53,093 bases of DNA from Pseudobutyrivibrio ruminis DSM 9787 (lineage in GTDB: Bacteria; Bacillota; Clostridia; Lachnospirales; Lachnospiraceae), in contig NZ_OBMR01000016.1 of assembly GCF_900218035.1 (NCBI RefSeq), positions 1 through 53,093 on the forward strand. Reading direction: 5' to 3'. Every line of letters starts with the position of its first letter. Positions within the stretch are counted from its first letter, which is position 1. Positions 32,390 to 40,878 of this stretch are shown piece by piece. A model generated the notes under the pieces. It ran no database searches, had not been told where the DNA came from, and saw nothing but the letters and a program-made list of their open reading frames with translations. Made by a program: the position numbers and the translations under genes.

Positions 32390-34202
32390 CTTTTAATTCA
32401 ATTTTTAATCTACCCATTTTTTTATCTATAATAGTTACCTTATCATCCAAAACCTTTAAAGATTCTTCTAAAGCCTTTTTTACTTTGGATTTTTGATCAT
32501 AAAAATATTCATATAGTAATGGAATAATAGAATTATTAAAAATACGTGGGAGATCTTCCTCTGTCTTATCTATAAAGAAGGAATGTCCAACTAATAAATC
32601 AGAACTTTTAAGCTGTTCTTCTAAATACTTATTTAGGTTATATAGAACATCTTTTATTACTTCATCATGAATCAAATCCAAATCCGGTGTTAGTTCAATA
32701 AAGTCAAATCTGCGTCGTAATGCTACATCTATTAACGAAATAGATTTATCTGCAGTATTCATTGTTCCAACAATATATAGATTGTTAGGTATTGTGAAAA
32801 GTTCATTATTTTCAGGGAGTTTTACACACATTTGATACTTTTCGCCCCATCTTTTATCTTCCTCAATGAGAGTAATCAATTCCCCAAAAACTTTTGAAAT
32901 ATTTGCTCTATTTATTTCATCAATAATAAATACATATCTTTGCTCAGGATGAGATAAAGCATCATCTGCAATCATTTTAAAACATCCATCAACTGGAATA
33001 AATGCAAGTGTATCTGAATCAACATCAGGTCGTAATCCCTGTATAAATTCTTCATAACTATAATTCTGATGAAATGTTGTAAATACGATTTGGTCATGCT
33101 TTAAGTATGTTTCATACTTTTTTAATGTATCATCATAATCTCCAAGCTCTTCTATTGCAATATCTTCAATTATTGCAACAGCATATTCAGGGGTAGAATA
33201 TGTTTTTCCTGTCCCAGGTGCTCCATATAAAATAAAATTTAATGGGTAGCGTTTGGTATTTCTTGGAGACAGTTTTATATCAACACAAGTTTTTTTCTCC
33301 TGTTTCACAGAAAAAGAATCTAGATATTCGCTGTATTTAAGAATGGCATTCCTAAATGTATTATTATTCTTTTCATCAACTTCTTTATAATTAGGACAGC
33401 TTTCTATTATGGCTTTAATATCTTTAAATTCTGCATATATAATATAATGAAATAAATTTGTGTTTTCGATATTTAACATTTCTAATTTTGAAGCGTCATT
33501 TGCTAATGAAGAAGCATAATTTCCAGCTGTTTTTGTTGTGTAATGTTTACCTGTATCTGGTCTTATCTGATGTACCATCCATTCTTGGAAATATTTTCTT
33601 CTTTGCTCAAGAGAAGCTTCTTTATATGTTGATATATCTGCTAATTTATTTGTTTGAAAATCATCATAGCTTATCGACTTTTCAAAAAACATTGGTATAT
33701 CACCAAATATCTCAGCACACACATCTTCATCAAATATATTATGTATTGTATCTGCTATATCGATTTGTCTATCTGCCATAGCTCTTAATAAAGTATATGC
33801 ATGCTTTGTATTTAATGATTTAATTGGTTGATTAGGTTCACCTTTTGTATTTGGACCTATACCTCCTGCATCGTAAGCATTAGGATAATATACAAAGTCA
33901 GACCTTTTTATAGCATTGTTTAAACGAAGAATCATTTTAACATCTATTTCAAAATACTTGGGATCTGATTTATCATAACCTTCATTATGTGGACCTTTTG
34001 TTATAGATGCTAGACCTATTAAACCTTTATCCCAAGATACTTTATCTCCACCTAACTGTATAAATAGATACGTCCCTACCGTTAATTCATCTTTAAATTG
34101 ATATATTTGTGATATTGTTATGTCTTCATCACTATTTTTTAATTTATTAACTACGCCTGAGCTTGTTGGATCTGAAATTCGTAATGCAAAAAATTTATTC
34201 AT
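32376..34202 (-). CDS. McrB-like AAA+ GTPase with N-terminal EVE-like domain
   Basis: 608 residues. The first 150 residues (FFALRISDPTSSGVVNKLKN, FIQLGGDKVSWDKGLIGLAS) look like an EVE/PUA-like reader of modified bases. A helical linker is followed by the AAA+ motor: Walker A YGAPGTGKTYST (about 325), Walker B FIIDEINRANISKVFGELI (about 425) and sensor region GTMNTADKSISLIDVALRRR. McrB rings recognise modified cytosine and drive McrC. GGAGAC precedes the ATG. It follows the Z1 gene by 78 nt. Confidence 0.88.
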   Translation of the reverse strand: MNKFFALRISDPTSSGVVNKLKNSDEDITISQIYQFKDELTVGTYLFIQLGGDKVSWDKGLIGLASITKGPHNEGYDKSDPKYFEIDVKMILRLNNAIKRSDFVYYPNAYDAGGIGPNTKGEPNQPIKSLNTKHAYTLLRAMADRQIDIADTIHNIFDEDVCAEIFGDIPMFFEKSISYDDFQTNKLADISTYKEASLEQRRKYFQEWMVHQIRPDTGKHYTTKTAGNYASSLANDASKLEMLNIENTNLFHYIIYAEFKDIKAIIESCPNYKEVDEKNNNTFRNAILKYSEYLDSFSVKQEKKTCVDIKLSPRNTKRYPLNFILYGAPGTGKTYSTPEYAVAIIEDIAIEELGDYDDTLKKYETYLKHDQIVFTTFHQNYSYEEFIQGLRPDVDSDTLAFIPVDGCFKMIADDALSHPEQRYVFIIDEINRANISKVFGELITLIEEDKRWGEKYQMCVKLPENNELFTIPNNLYIVGTMNTADKSISLIDVALRRRFDFIELTPDLDLIHDEVIKDVLYNLNKYLEEQLKSSDLLVGHSFFIDKTEEDLPRIFNNSIIPLLYEYFYDQKSKVKKALEESLKVLDDKVTIIDKKMGRLKIELKDDNK

Positions 34203-34280
34203 AGTTGTTTGTCTCCTAACAATACCAATTTACCTAGTCTAAAAAAAATAATTAATTATATTCAATAAATATTGGATTAA

Positions 34281-36140
34281 TTAGATGTCATAATAATTAA
34301 GATTTCCAGGTAATTTAATGTTTGGTACCCATACATTGTCCTGTGCCCATCCGTGAGCCCCAGATATTTGGTACATTGTTAATACTACTTTGTCATTAAA
34401 TTGTTCACCAAGCTCTCTATCATTAGGTGATAAAAGAGAACCCGTTCCTTGTGTAACTTCACGATTTGTTCTGACTATTAATATTCCCTGAGCTGATGGG
34501 TTATTTGCTAATTGGGCTTTGATTACAGCGATAAAACCTTTTAGATTAAAGTCATCAGAAGGAATAATATGGTCTAATAATTGATTTATAAATATTAGAC
34601 CGACTTGAGAATATGATTCTCCTACGAATGGAGACAACATTGTAGTTATAGCTTCCACTGAATCATTGGTAGGATTATCAGCATAGTAGTTTGAACCACC
34701 TGTCAATAATGAAATGCTCCTATTGTCGATAACGTTTTTTCTTGTTGGGTTTAATCCTTCAGGATATATGATTTGAATATTATCGATGCCCTTTTCAATC
34801 TGTCTAATCATCGAATTATTACCTTCATTTATATCCATAAATAGTTTATATAAATGCTCAGTGATAAATACGGCCATCATGCCTGGGTCACGATCATAGC
34901 CAAACATTCTGGAATGTTGCCACATTGTGTCGGCTTGAGGTTTTTTTGCAACACGAGTGTAATATATAGTTTGCAATTTAGGGAATGTGACTCCTCTACC
35001 TAAAATATTGCCACCTATAATTATATTGTAGCCACTTTTATATTCAGTATCTTCCACTGTTGCGTGGCTACCATTCATTACTAGTATTTTTAAATCTTCA
35101 CTTTCAAGAATTTCTTTTGTTTTATCTAATATCTGTTCAAACGGCTGTTTTGGACCGTTTGCTGGCAAAAGCTTATCATATTCAATTTTTATTATTTCTT
35201 TATACTCTGCAGAATCTTTTATACTTCTACATTTAGAGATAATACTTGTAATTTGTTTTTTGGCGTTTGAATGAGATTCATTTCTAACACCTGGATGTAT
35301 CACAAAATTGCACACTTTTTTGCCGGTTAGATTAAATTGAGCTGAGCATAGTAGGTGATGAATGAATGCATCAAACATATCATCCGCATCATCGTCAGTA
35401 GCACTACTCTTTTCATTAATAAATCTTATAGACTTTTTATCATCTCCAAAAAAGAAATCTCCACCTAAGTATTTTTTACCAGGCTTAAAAAATTTTGTGA
35501 ATGCAGGTTTAAAGCCCGAAACCTTTGTCTGCAGAAATACTGCCTGTGGAGTACCAGTTACTTGTAAATAAATGCTGCCAATAGATGCGTCTCTGATAGT
35601 TGTAATTCTTTTATTGATAGTGGATACCCGATTACTATTTACTAATGTGTTCAATGATGCTGCATCTGCCTCGTCATCTATTATTAATAATGCATTGCCC
35701 TTTACAAAAGATGAAGAAGCCAAAGCATTGCTCCATTGTAATAAGACTTTAGAGTTTTTCTTTAAAACAATTACTGCAGGTTGCGCTAAAGCATTATCGA
35801 TAAATTTTTGTATATCAGCCTCTCCACATATGCAAAATTCGCATGGTGCTAAGTCTTTGACAATTCGATCATAAGTCTGTTTTTGTAGTGCAACATTGTC
35901 AGTTGTAAGAACAATAAATACTGGGAAGCTTCTATCTGCAGCTGCACATAGTATACCTAACATTTGACCTGTTTTTCCCGCTTGGACATTTCCAAATAGT
36001 AGTCCAACTTCATGTTCAGTAAATGTAAATTTATCAAGATAATCTACTGCAAAATCATTAGCTGTATCGCTAACAGAATCAGCAATATCTTCATCTCCTC
36101 TATTTTTTAGATTTTCAATATATTTTTCTAAATATCCCAT
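34281..36140 (-). CDS. Z1-domain ATPase of a restriction system
   Basis: 619 residues. Walker A GNVQAGKTG (50-58), Walker B LLIIDDEADA (about 153), and a C-terminal Z1 region with IIGGNILGRGVTFPKLQTIY and MWQHSRMFGYDRD (arginine finger-like). Z1 proteins are superfamily II-like ATPases that occur with C5 methyltransferases and accessory nucleases in multi-gene restriction systems. Here the NgoFVII-type nuclease gene is 14 nt upstream and the methyltransferase lies in the same island. GAGGA lies before the ATG. Confidence 0.85.
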   Translation of the reverse strand: MGYLEKYIENLKNRGDEDIADSVSDTANDFAVDYLDKFTFTEHEVGLLFGNVQAGKTGQMLGILCAAADRSFPVFIVLTTDNVALQKQTYDRIVKDLAPCEFCICGEADIQKFIDNALAQPAVIVLKKNSKVLLQWSNALASSSFVKGNALLIIDDEADAASLNTLVNSNRVSTINKRITTIRDASIGSIYLQVTGTPQAVFLQTKVSGFKPAFTKFFKPGKKYLGGDFFFGDDKKSIRFINEKSSATDDDADDMFDAFIHHLLCSAQFNLTGKKVCNFVIHPGVRNESHSNAKKQITSIISKCRSIKDSAEYKEIIKIEYDKLLPANGPKQPFEQILDKTKEILESEDLKILVMNGSHATVEDTEYKSGYNIIIGGNILGRGVTFPKLQTIYYTRVAKKPQADTMWQHSRMFGYDRDPGMMAVFITEHLYKLFMDINEGNNSMIRQIEKGIDNIQIIYPEGLNPTRKNVIDNRSISLLTGGSNYYADNPTNDSVEAITTMLSPFVGESYSQVGLIFINQLLDHIIPSDDFNLKGFIAVIKAQLANNPSAQGILIVRTNREVTQGTGSLLSPNDRELGEQFNDKVVLTMYQISGAHGWAQDNVWVPNIKLPGNLNYYDI

Positions 36141-36154
36141 TTTGTATGTCCTCT

Positions 36155-37330
36155 TTAGTTAGGTAAAAAAGATAATAGCCATACATCTCTCAAATTTCCT
36201 TCGCGATCTTCTTTTTGAATAGATGTCTTTTGCAATGTTAAAGTTGTTTTTCCATAATCTAACAATTTTTGATAAGTAATAACACCTTTACACAAATCAT
36301 ATTGTCCTGGCTTATCTACTATTTTCTCTAAGTCTTTGCTAGGACTATCTACAGGTGAAACTATTCCTGCAGCTACCAAACGGCCTTTTAGCCAATAGCC
36401 CAATATTTTCAGGTCATAATGTGATTCAAAATTCTTTTTGTGATCACCGCTAGCGTGCATCGTAAGTTGCCAGCCATCATCTGTAATTGCAATAAATGGT
36501 GTGTCTTTTTCAGGATAGTTAATATCGTTAGTTATTCCTGTCCCAACGATTACTTCTGTTTCCCACCAACCACGCTCTTTTATTGCTCCTGTTCTTTTAT
36601 TTTCTCTTCCCTTTGCGTAGCATTTATTAATGTTTGAACCCATGAATTCTTGTGATGTGTTTGGCATGCCAGGAACCTTTAGTGGCAATTCAAATTTTAT
36701 ATTTACCAATGAATCTTTTGTCTTCTGTACTTCTAACTCTGATACTTTGCTTACAAATTCCACATTATCCAGCTTATGGTTTTTCTCCCTAATAATATTA
36801 ATATCAGTCATATCCTGAATATTAAAAGATATAGGTTCATCTATTAAACCTCTAACATGTTCATATATTTCATCACACTCAATACCATCATCCGTAAAAC
36901 AAGACAACTCATATTGACGTCGATTATTTGCATCAATTGCTAGGGCGCTCATATTATGGGAGCCAATAATAGCTGCAAAAGGTTTATCATCTTTTATAAA
37001 AACGTAGACTTTTCCGTGGTATTTTAAAGATTTAACTAAACGAATTTCACCAATATTATCTTTCATCCATATAGAATTTATTCGCCTAGAAATGTTATAT
37101 ATATTTTCAGGTATTCCTTCTATACCATACATTCCAAGCACAACGACTATGTGTTTTAGGCAAGATGCTTCTACTAATTCCCCAAGTTTTTCAATTCCTC
37201 CTTGAGAACCATATCCAGAAGCAATAATAACTTCATCCGCTTTCTCAATATTTTCATTAAACAATTCTATTAAAGATTTTGCTCCAGGTATCCTCTTTAT
37301 AGGTGGAACATCTGAATAGACTACCCTCAT
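36155..37330 (-). CDS. NgoFVII-type restriction endonuclease (PLD-family)
   Basis: 391 residues with one phospholipase-D-type active site: KYHGKVYVFIKDD (His and Lys, about 104-106) and IIGSHNMSALA (about 122). This is the layout of NgoFVII-like restriction enzymes, which dimerise to make two cuts without metal. NgoFVII itself recognises GCSGC (established for that enzyme; specificity here is unknown). A C-terminal half of about 200 residues probably handles DNA recognition. It starts 8 nt after the C-protein-like regulator. Confidence 0.82.
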   Translation of the reverse strand: MRVVYSDVPPIKRIPGAKSLIELFNENIEKADEVIIASGYGSQGGIEKLGELVEASCLKHIVVVLGMYGIEGIPENIYNISRRINSIWMKDNIGEIRLVKSLKYHGKVYVFIKDDKPFAAIIGSHNMSALAIDANNRRQYELSCFTDDGIECDEIYEHVRGLIDEPISFNIQDMTDINIIREKNHKLDNVEFVSKVSELEVQKTKDSLVNIKFELPLKVPGMPNTSQEFMGSNINKCYAKGRENKRTGAIKERGWWETEVIVGTGITNDINYPEKDTPFIAITDDGWQLTMHASGDHKKNFESHYDLKILGYWLKGRLVAAGIVSPVDSPSKDLEKIVDKPGQYDLCKGVITYQKLLDYGKTTLTLQKTSIQKEDREGNLRDVWLLSFLPN

Positions 37331-37338
37331 AATAATTC

Positions 37339-37587
37339 TTACTCCTTTTTCATATCCATTAGTTTTGATGGATTGATTTTTAATGCATCTGCAATATCAA
37401 AAATAACTTCAACAGAAACCGACTTTGTTGCATTTGGAGCCTCAATATTACTCATGTGAGTTCTACTTATTCCTATAGCATCAGCAAGCTCTGCTTGAGT
37501 CATATTTTTTTGTTTTCTTTCATACGCAATGTTTAAACCTAATGTTTTTAGTTTATCTTGGTGTTTTTTTCCCTTTTCCACACTCAT
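37339..37587 (-). CDS. C-protein-like XRE regulator of the restriction operon
   Basis: 82 residues, a single Cro/CI-type helix-turn-helix: AYERKQKNMTQAELADAIGI, SRTHMSNIEAPNATKSVSVE. Size and position directly before a restriction endonuclease gene match controller (C) proteins, which delay nuclease expression until methylation is complete. Upstream lies a dyad CTGTAATTTTG...CAAATTTACAG that is a likely operator. AGGAGG precedes the ATG. Confidence 0.82.
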   Translation of the reverse strand: MSVEKGKKHQDKLKTLGLNIAYERKQKNMTQAELADAIGISRTHMSNIEAPNATKSVSVEVIFDIADALKINPSKLMDMKKE

Positions 37588-37650
37588 ATTAAAGCCTCCT
37601 AAAAGCCCTTTTAAATAATATTAGTTGAAAAAATTGCTTGAATAAACAAT

Positions 37651-37699
37651 CTGTAATTTTGCATTTGCATATATATAGGGTATGTTTACAAATTTACAG
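37651..37699. promoter_or_regulatory. Dyad operator candidate for the restriction controller
   Basis: CTGTAATTTTG (37651-37661) and CAAATTTACAG (37689-37699) are inverted copies (10 of 11 match) 27 nt apart, enclosing a TATATATA tract that can serve as -10. It lies 64-112 nt before the XRE gene. Confidence 0.45.
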
Positions 37700-37708
37700 T
37701 TTGCAAAA

Positions 37709-37738
37709 AAGGGATTCACCTTCAGAGATGAATCCCTT
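37709..37738 (-). terminator. Rho-independent terminator
   Basis: AAGGGATTCA (37709-37718) pairs with TGAATCCCTT (37729-37738); the minus strand continues TTTTTTGC. It ends the methyltransferase-led unit 33 nt past the 37771 gene, separating it from the controller operon. Confidence 0.88.
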
Positions 37739-37770
37739 CTATTCATAATTTTAGCGAGCATTAAAACATA

Positions 37771-38505
37771 CTAAAAAACACGAGTAAGAATTTGAGTATT
37801 AATTATATAATTGTCTTTTTGGAGCCATTTTTTGTCATTTTCAATGAAATCCGGTCGCATAGCAAGAAAATTGCCACCCCATACTTCATTTAAATCACTC
37901 AAATTGGCATAAATCCCACGATTGGCTTTCTTTTTTAATCTCCAGAAATCTTCATGAGATATAAAACCTTTCAAGTAACACCAAAATACTTTTCTTTTTT
38001 CTGGTACATCCTGCCATGTAGAATTTCTGTCATTAACCCCCATGAACGCTATTCCATCAGTATATTCGGTATATCCCGTTTCGTCCTCGTCTCCTATGCC
38101 TATATTTAGGAACGCATAATAGTCTACCTTAATTTCGCTACCATCATGATTTTTGTAACTATAAGTACCGTCGGCGTTAAAGCGATGTGTCTCTATCATT
38201 AAATAATTAGCTTTTAATCCTGATGATTTAACACTAATGTTTATATTCTCATCAATTATTAGATCATTCTTATCCCATTCGCCTCTATCATATATTTCAA
38301 AATCTATATTACTTACAATATGCCTTTTTCTTTCAAGATATCTTTTTAACGCAATTTCTGCCAGTTTGCCCCTAAAATCATCTATAAATATTTGGCGATC
38401 TCCACGTTGTCGCACCATATTATCATTATGATGTCCCTTCATATCTCTAGCAAATTCATAAGCTGTGACTATATCAGCTACATATAAATTTAATCTTTCT
38501 TTCAT
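37771..38505 (-). CDS. PD-(D/E)XK-like nuclease candidate, paralogue of 29959-30876
   Basis: 244 residues from ATG 38505 behind GGGGG. The core DDFRGKLAEIALKRYLERKR, RGEWDKNDLIIDENINISVK, SSGLKANYLMIETHRFNADG matches the core of 29959-30876 in order and spacing; the catalytic set would be Asp of DKNDL and Lys of ISVKS. It lacks the zinc ribbon of its relative. Genes of this kind inside a methyltransferase unit suggest a restriction nuclease. It lies 86 nt after the small 38592 gene. Confidence 0.65.
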   Translation of the reverse strand: MKERLNLYVADIVTAYEFARDMKGHHNDNMVRQRGDRQIFIDDFRGKLAEIALKRYLERKRHIVSNIDFEIYDRGEWDKNDLIIDENINISVKSSGLKANYLMIETHRFNADGTYSYKNHDGSEIKVDYYAFLNIGIGDEDETGYTEYTDGIAFMGVNDRNSTWQDVPEKRKVFWCYLKGFISHEDFWRLKKKANRGIYANLSDLNEVWGGNFLAMRPDFIENDKKWLQKDNYIINTQILTRVF

Positions 38506-38556
38506 CAATATTCCCCCATTGAAATTCAATCTCAATAATAAAGTACAAAAAAATAA

Positions 38557-38581
38557 GAGCTATTTCAATATGAAATAGCTC
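38557..38581 (-). terminator. Rho-independent terminator
   Basis: GAGCTATTTCA (38557-38567) and TGAAATAGCTC (38571-38581); on the minus strand TTATTTTTTT follows. It lies 11 nt past the 38592 gene, so the 37771 gene depends on read-through or its own promoter. Confidence 0.85.
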
Positions 38582-38591
38582 CTATTATATA

Positions 38592-38777
38592 TCATTCATC
38601 ATCTTCTGTATCTGATTCAGAAATTTCAACCATCGCCCACCCAGGACTTTTATGAGATATTCGGCTTGAAACTGTTTCAGGTGTTGTGCCAACCATTTTT
38701 GCTAAAATCGTTCTTGATTCGGCAACAGCAACAGGCAGTTCATATTCGTCATTGGTAACTTTCATGTATATTTTCAC
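38592..38777 (-). CDS. Small protein between methyltransferase and nuclease genes
   Basis: 61 residues from GTG 38777 (AGGGTG 6 nt upstream) or ATG 38765. KMVGTTPETVSSRISHKSPG looks like a short helix-turn-helix of the kind found in small phage or mobile-element proteins. The tail is acidic. It starts 24 nt after the methyltransferase and may be a DNA-binding regulator of this unit. Confidence 0.6.
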   Translation of the reverse strand: MKIYMKVTNDEYELPVAVAESRTILAKMVGTTPETVSSRISHKSPGWAMVEISESDTEDDE

Positions 38778-38801
38778 TTACAACACCCTACTATTTTTTT
38801 A

Positions 38802-39833
38802 CTATGCATTATCTGCTAAAGGTATTTGATTATGCTCTTCTGCAATAATTACGTCCCTTTCACCAATTGCTATAGCTATATTTTCTGCAATACGTCTAAT
38901 AACTGGAACACATACAGAATTCCCTGCTTGTTTATACAGTTTTGCATCACTTAAATCATTAGGTAAAACAAAATCTTCTGGAAATCCTTGAGTATTAAAA
39001 CATTCTCTTGGGGTCATCTTTCTAATTCCAGTTCTCGTTTTTACAAGACAAACGTTATGTCCTCCTTCACCTTGATTTGCAGTAAGTGTTGGAACAACAC
39101 CGCTCTTATTCTGTCTAACGTACTTTCTACGCCATTGATAAATTGCTGGATTATTTATATCATCGTTTTGCGTTGCTATAACTAATTCGTGATATATATT
39201 TCCTTTATATTTACCTTCTGTATAATAATATTTTTCATCAACAGGATTATCAAAATCAATTATATCACGTACGCTTGTTTCTAATGGAACTGGTAATGGC
39301 CAATGAAATCTTGCGTAATCTTCCTCATCCCTAAATGCAACTATATATATTCTTTCTCTATTTTGAGCCATATTGCCATAATTCATTGCATTCAGCACTT
39401 GATACGTATAGTGATACCCCAATAAATCTAACTGCTCGCATATAACTCTAAACGTATTGCCATTATCATGACTAACTAGATTCTTTACATTTTCGAAAAA
39501 CGCTACCCTTGGTCTATGACTTTCAACCATTCGTATAAGCTCGAAAAATAATTCTCCACGTCCTTTTTCATCATCGAATCCCTGCCTATATCCAGCAATA
39601 GAAAAAGCCTGGCATGGAAAGCCACCAACAATTACATCTACATCCGGCACTTCATTATTTTGTACTTCATGAATATCTCTTACATCAACATGTATATTGG
39701 GAAAATTTGCCTCGAATGTATGGGCTGGGTATTTGTCAAATTCGTTTGCATATACAGTTTCAAAAACACCCGTTTGTGCAAAACCTAAATCAATACCGCC
39801 TACACCGGCAAAAAAAGATGCTACATATGCCAT
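38802..39833 (-). CDS. DNA (cytosine-5-)-methyltransferase
   Basis: 343 residues with the C5 methyltransferase motifs in order: FFAGVGGIDLGF (SAM, motif I), GGFPCQAFSIAGYRQG (motif IV, catalytic Cys74), FFENVKNLVSHD (motif VI), QNRERIYIVAF (motif VIII), then a short target recognition region and QAGNSVCVPVI (motif X). It methylates cytosine in a sequence set by the middle region. It heads the unit with 38592 and 37771. Its promoter contains a palindrome with two GCSGC sites. GGGAGG precedes the ATG. Confidence 0.95.
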   Translation of the reverse strand: MAYVASFFAGVGGIDLGFAQTGVFETVYANEFDKYPAHTFEANFPNIHVDVRDIHEVQNNEVPDVDVIVGGFPCQAFSIAGYRQGFDDEKGRGELFFELIRMVESHRPRVAFFENVKNLVSHDNGNTFRVICEQLDLLGYHYTYQVLNAMNYGNMAQNRERIYIVAFRDEEDYARFHWPLPVPLETSVRDIIDFDNPVDEKYYYTEGKYKGNIYHELVIATQNDDINNPAIYQWRRKYVRQNKSGVVPTLTANQGEGGHNVCLVKTRTGIRKMTPRECFNTQGFPEDFVLPNDLSDAKLYKQAGNSVCVPVIRRIAENIAIAIGERDVIIAEEHNQIPLADNA

Positions 39834-39849
39834 ATTCTATATTCCTCCC

Positions 39850-39887
39850 TTTCACTAATAATTATAATAAAAAAAGCGGCGCGCCGC
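39850..39887 (-). promoter_or_regulatory. GC-rich palindrome next to the methyltransferase promoter
   Basis: GCGGCGCGCCGC (39876-39887) is a perfect palindrome in very AT-rich DNA. On the minus strand a T7 run follows, so it can terminate the upstream 40728-39989 operon; then TATAAT (about 39862-39867) can serve as the methyltransferase -10. It contains two copies of GCSGC (GCGGC and GCCGC), the site of NgoFVII-type enzymes. Confidence 0.5.
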
Positions 39888-39988
39888 AATTTATATTTCA
39901 TATACTTCTAAACTAGTTAATAAGAAAAAATATTATAGATTTTTGCTAACCTATTTTAGAAATTTAGCAATTGTCACCTTTACTGTTT

Positions 39989-40105
39989 CTAAAAAATACC
40001 GTCGTTTTTACATTCTTTGAAATACGGACAAGTCATGCAACACTGTCCACATGACCTTTTCGCTATCCTCTTTTTTCGTTGTAACCAGTATATGATTCTA
40101 CTCAT
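39989..40105 (-). CDS. 38-residue Cys-rich protein
   Basis: A small gene: ATG 40105, stop 39989, with AGGGAG 8 nt upstream. It encodes a basic N-half (MSRIIYWLQRKKRIAKRS) and CGQCCMTCPYFKEC, five cysteines in a cluster that could bind zinc or an Fe-S centre. It follows the DUF4177-like gene by 14 nt in the HIRAN operon. Its clean ribosome site and composition argue for a real gene. Function unknown. Confidence 0.65.
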   Translation of the reverse strand: MSRIIYWLQRKKRIAKRSCGQCCMTCPYFKECKNDGIF

Positions 40106-40119
40106 AAGCCATCTCCCTT

Positions 40120-40386
40120 TTAGAGTACCTTCTCAAATACCATAGTCGCCTGAATCTTGTCTCCACCCATGAAACCTTTAGTACCAGAAGATGTAGTAGA
40201 GATTGTATGAAGTCTATAACCCTTTGCTGCCTGCTCATTAATTGTTTTCTGTAAATTTGTAAGACTAGATACTCCTGATCCTGTTCCAATAAACTTCTCA
40301 GTAAGAACTACCTGCACAACTACGTACATGTCTCCTGCCTGTCCTGCTGCTCTAAGAGCTCCTGCATCAAATCCAAATCCTGCCAT
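40120..40386 (-). CDS. DUF4177-like small protein
   Basis: 88 residues; Gly/Ala-rich start, then YVVVQVVLTEKFIGTGSGVS, LQKTINEQAAKGYRLHTIST and IQATMVFEKVL, the beta-helix-beta pattern of DUF4177 (helix NEQAAKGYRLH followed by a strand). Role not known. GAGGAGG precedes the ATG; it starts 3 nt after the HIRAN gene stop, so the pair is coexpressed. Confidence 0.7.
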   Translation of the reverse strand: MAGFGFDAGALRAAGQAGDMYVVVQVVLTEKFIGTGSGVSSLTNLQKTINEQAAKGYRLHTISTTSSGTKGFMGGDKIQATMVFEKVL

Positions 40387-40389
40387 TTC

Positions 40390-40728
40390 TTATTCCTCCT
40401 CGTTGTCTATAGTTTCATCTGTATTTTCTTTCTTCTCTTTAACAATTTTGCATACAGCCCCATTAGGCAGTACATATACGATTTTAGCCTTAGCTTTCTT
40501 TCCAATTTTGTCGTAAAGTCTACCAGCGCTCATTGTATCGCCCTGAATTGTATATGGGCTGTTTCCTACATATCCAATCTTTCCAATGGCTTTTGCCTTT
40601 ACCATAATGGCTTCAGAATCATATTCATTCTTTGGCTCTTTCTTAAGAGTAAGTTTCATCCCCTTTTCTAAGAACTCTGTACCAAAATAGTGATTACAAC
40701 CTACAAGTGTGAAATACATCTTACCCAT
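40390..40728 (-). CDS. HIRAN-domain protein
   Basis: 112 residues. FTLVGCNHYFGTEFLEKGMK, LTLKKEPKNEYDSEAIMVKA and IGKIGYVGNSPYT form a HIRAN domain, an OB-like fold that binds DNA ends in SWI2/SNF2 and repair proteins. Here it stands alone with a charged tail. It heads a three-gene unit (HIRAN, DUF4177, Cys-rich) behind the shared promoter box. AAGGAGGA precedes the ATG. Confidence 0.75.
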   Translation of the reverse strand: MGKMYFTLVGCNHYFGTEFLEKGMKLTLKKEPKNEYDSEAIMVKAKAIGKIGYVGNSPYTIQGDTMSAGRLYDKIGKKAKAKIVYVLPNGAVCKIVKEKKENTDETIDNEEE

Positions 40729-40759
40729 AATGCTTCCTCCTTCTACGTCTCCCTTGCTG

Positions 40760-40819
40760 ATTATAATTCTACTCGAGACTATGGTTATAAAATGGACACC
40801 TCGGAGCCCTTAATTTTAC
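40760..40819 (-). promoter_or_regulatory. Shared-box promoter, copy 1 (HIRAN operon)
   Basis: On the minus strand the box (40786-40819, including TATAAAATGGACACCTCGGA read on plus) ends exactly 20 nt before TATAAT (40760-40765). The same 34-nt box and spacing occur at 49609-49668, and a shorter version at 50335-50376. No TTGACA-like -35 is present, so an activator is likely. Confidence 0.7.
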
Positions 40820-40848
40820 AGTGTTTGGCACTCACAAAGCGCTAAAAA

Positions 40849-40878
40849 AGCACTGAACCATAATAATGATCCAGTGCT
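40849..40878 (-). terminator. Terminator of the sbcDC-HNH operon
   Basis: AGCACTGAACC...(GG)ATCCAGTGCT hairpin followed on the minus strand by TTTTTTAGCGC. The same kind of AGCACTGAA/TTCAGTGCT hairpin terminates tRNA-Arg at 51824 and its copy at 48319. It is 120 nt past the 41000 gene. Confidence 0.8.
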
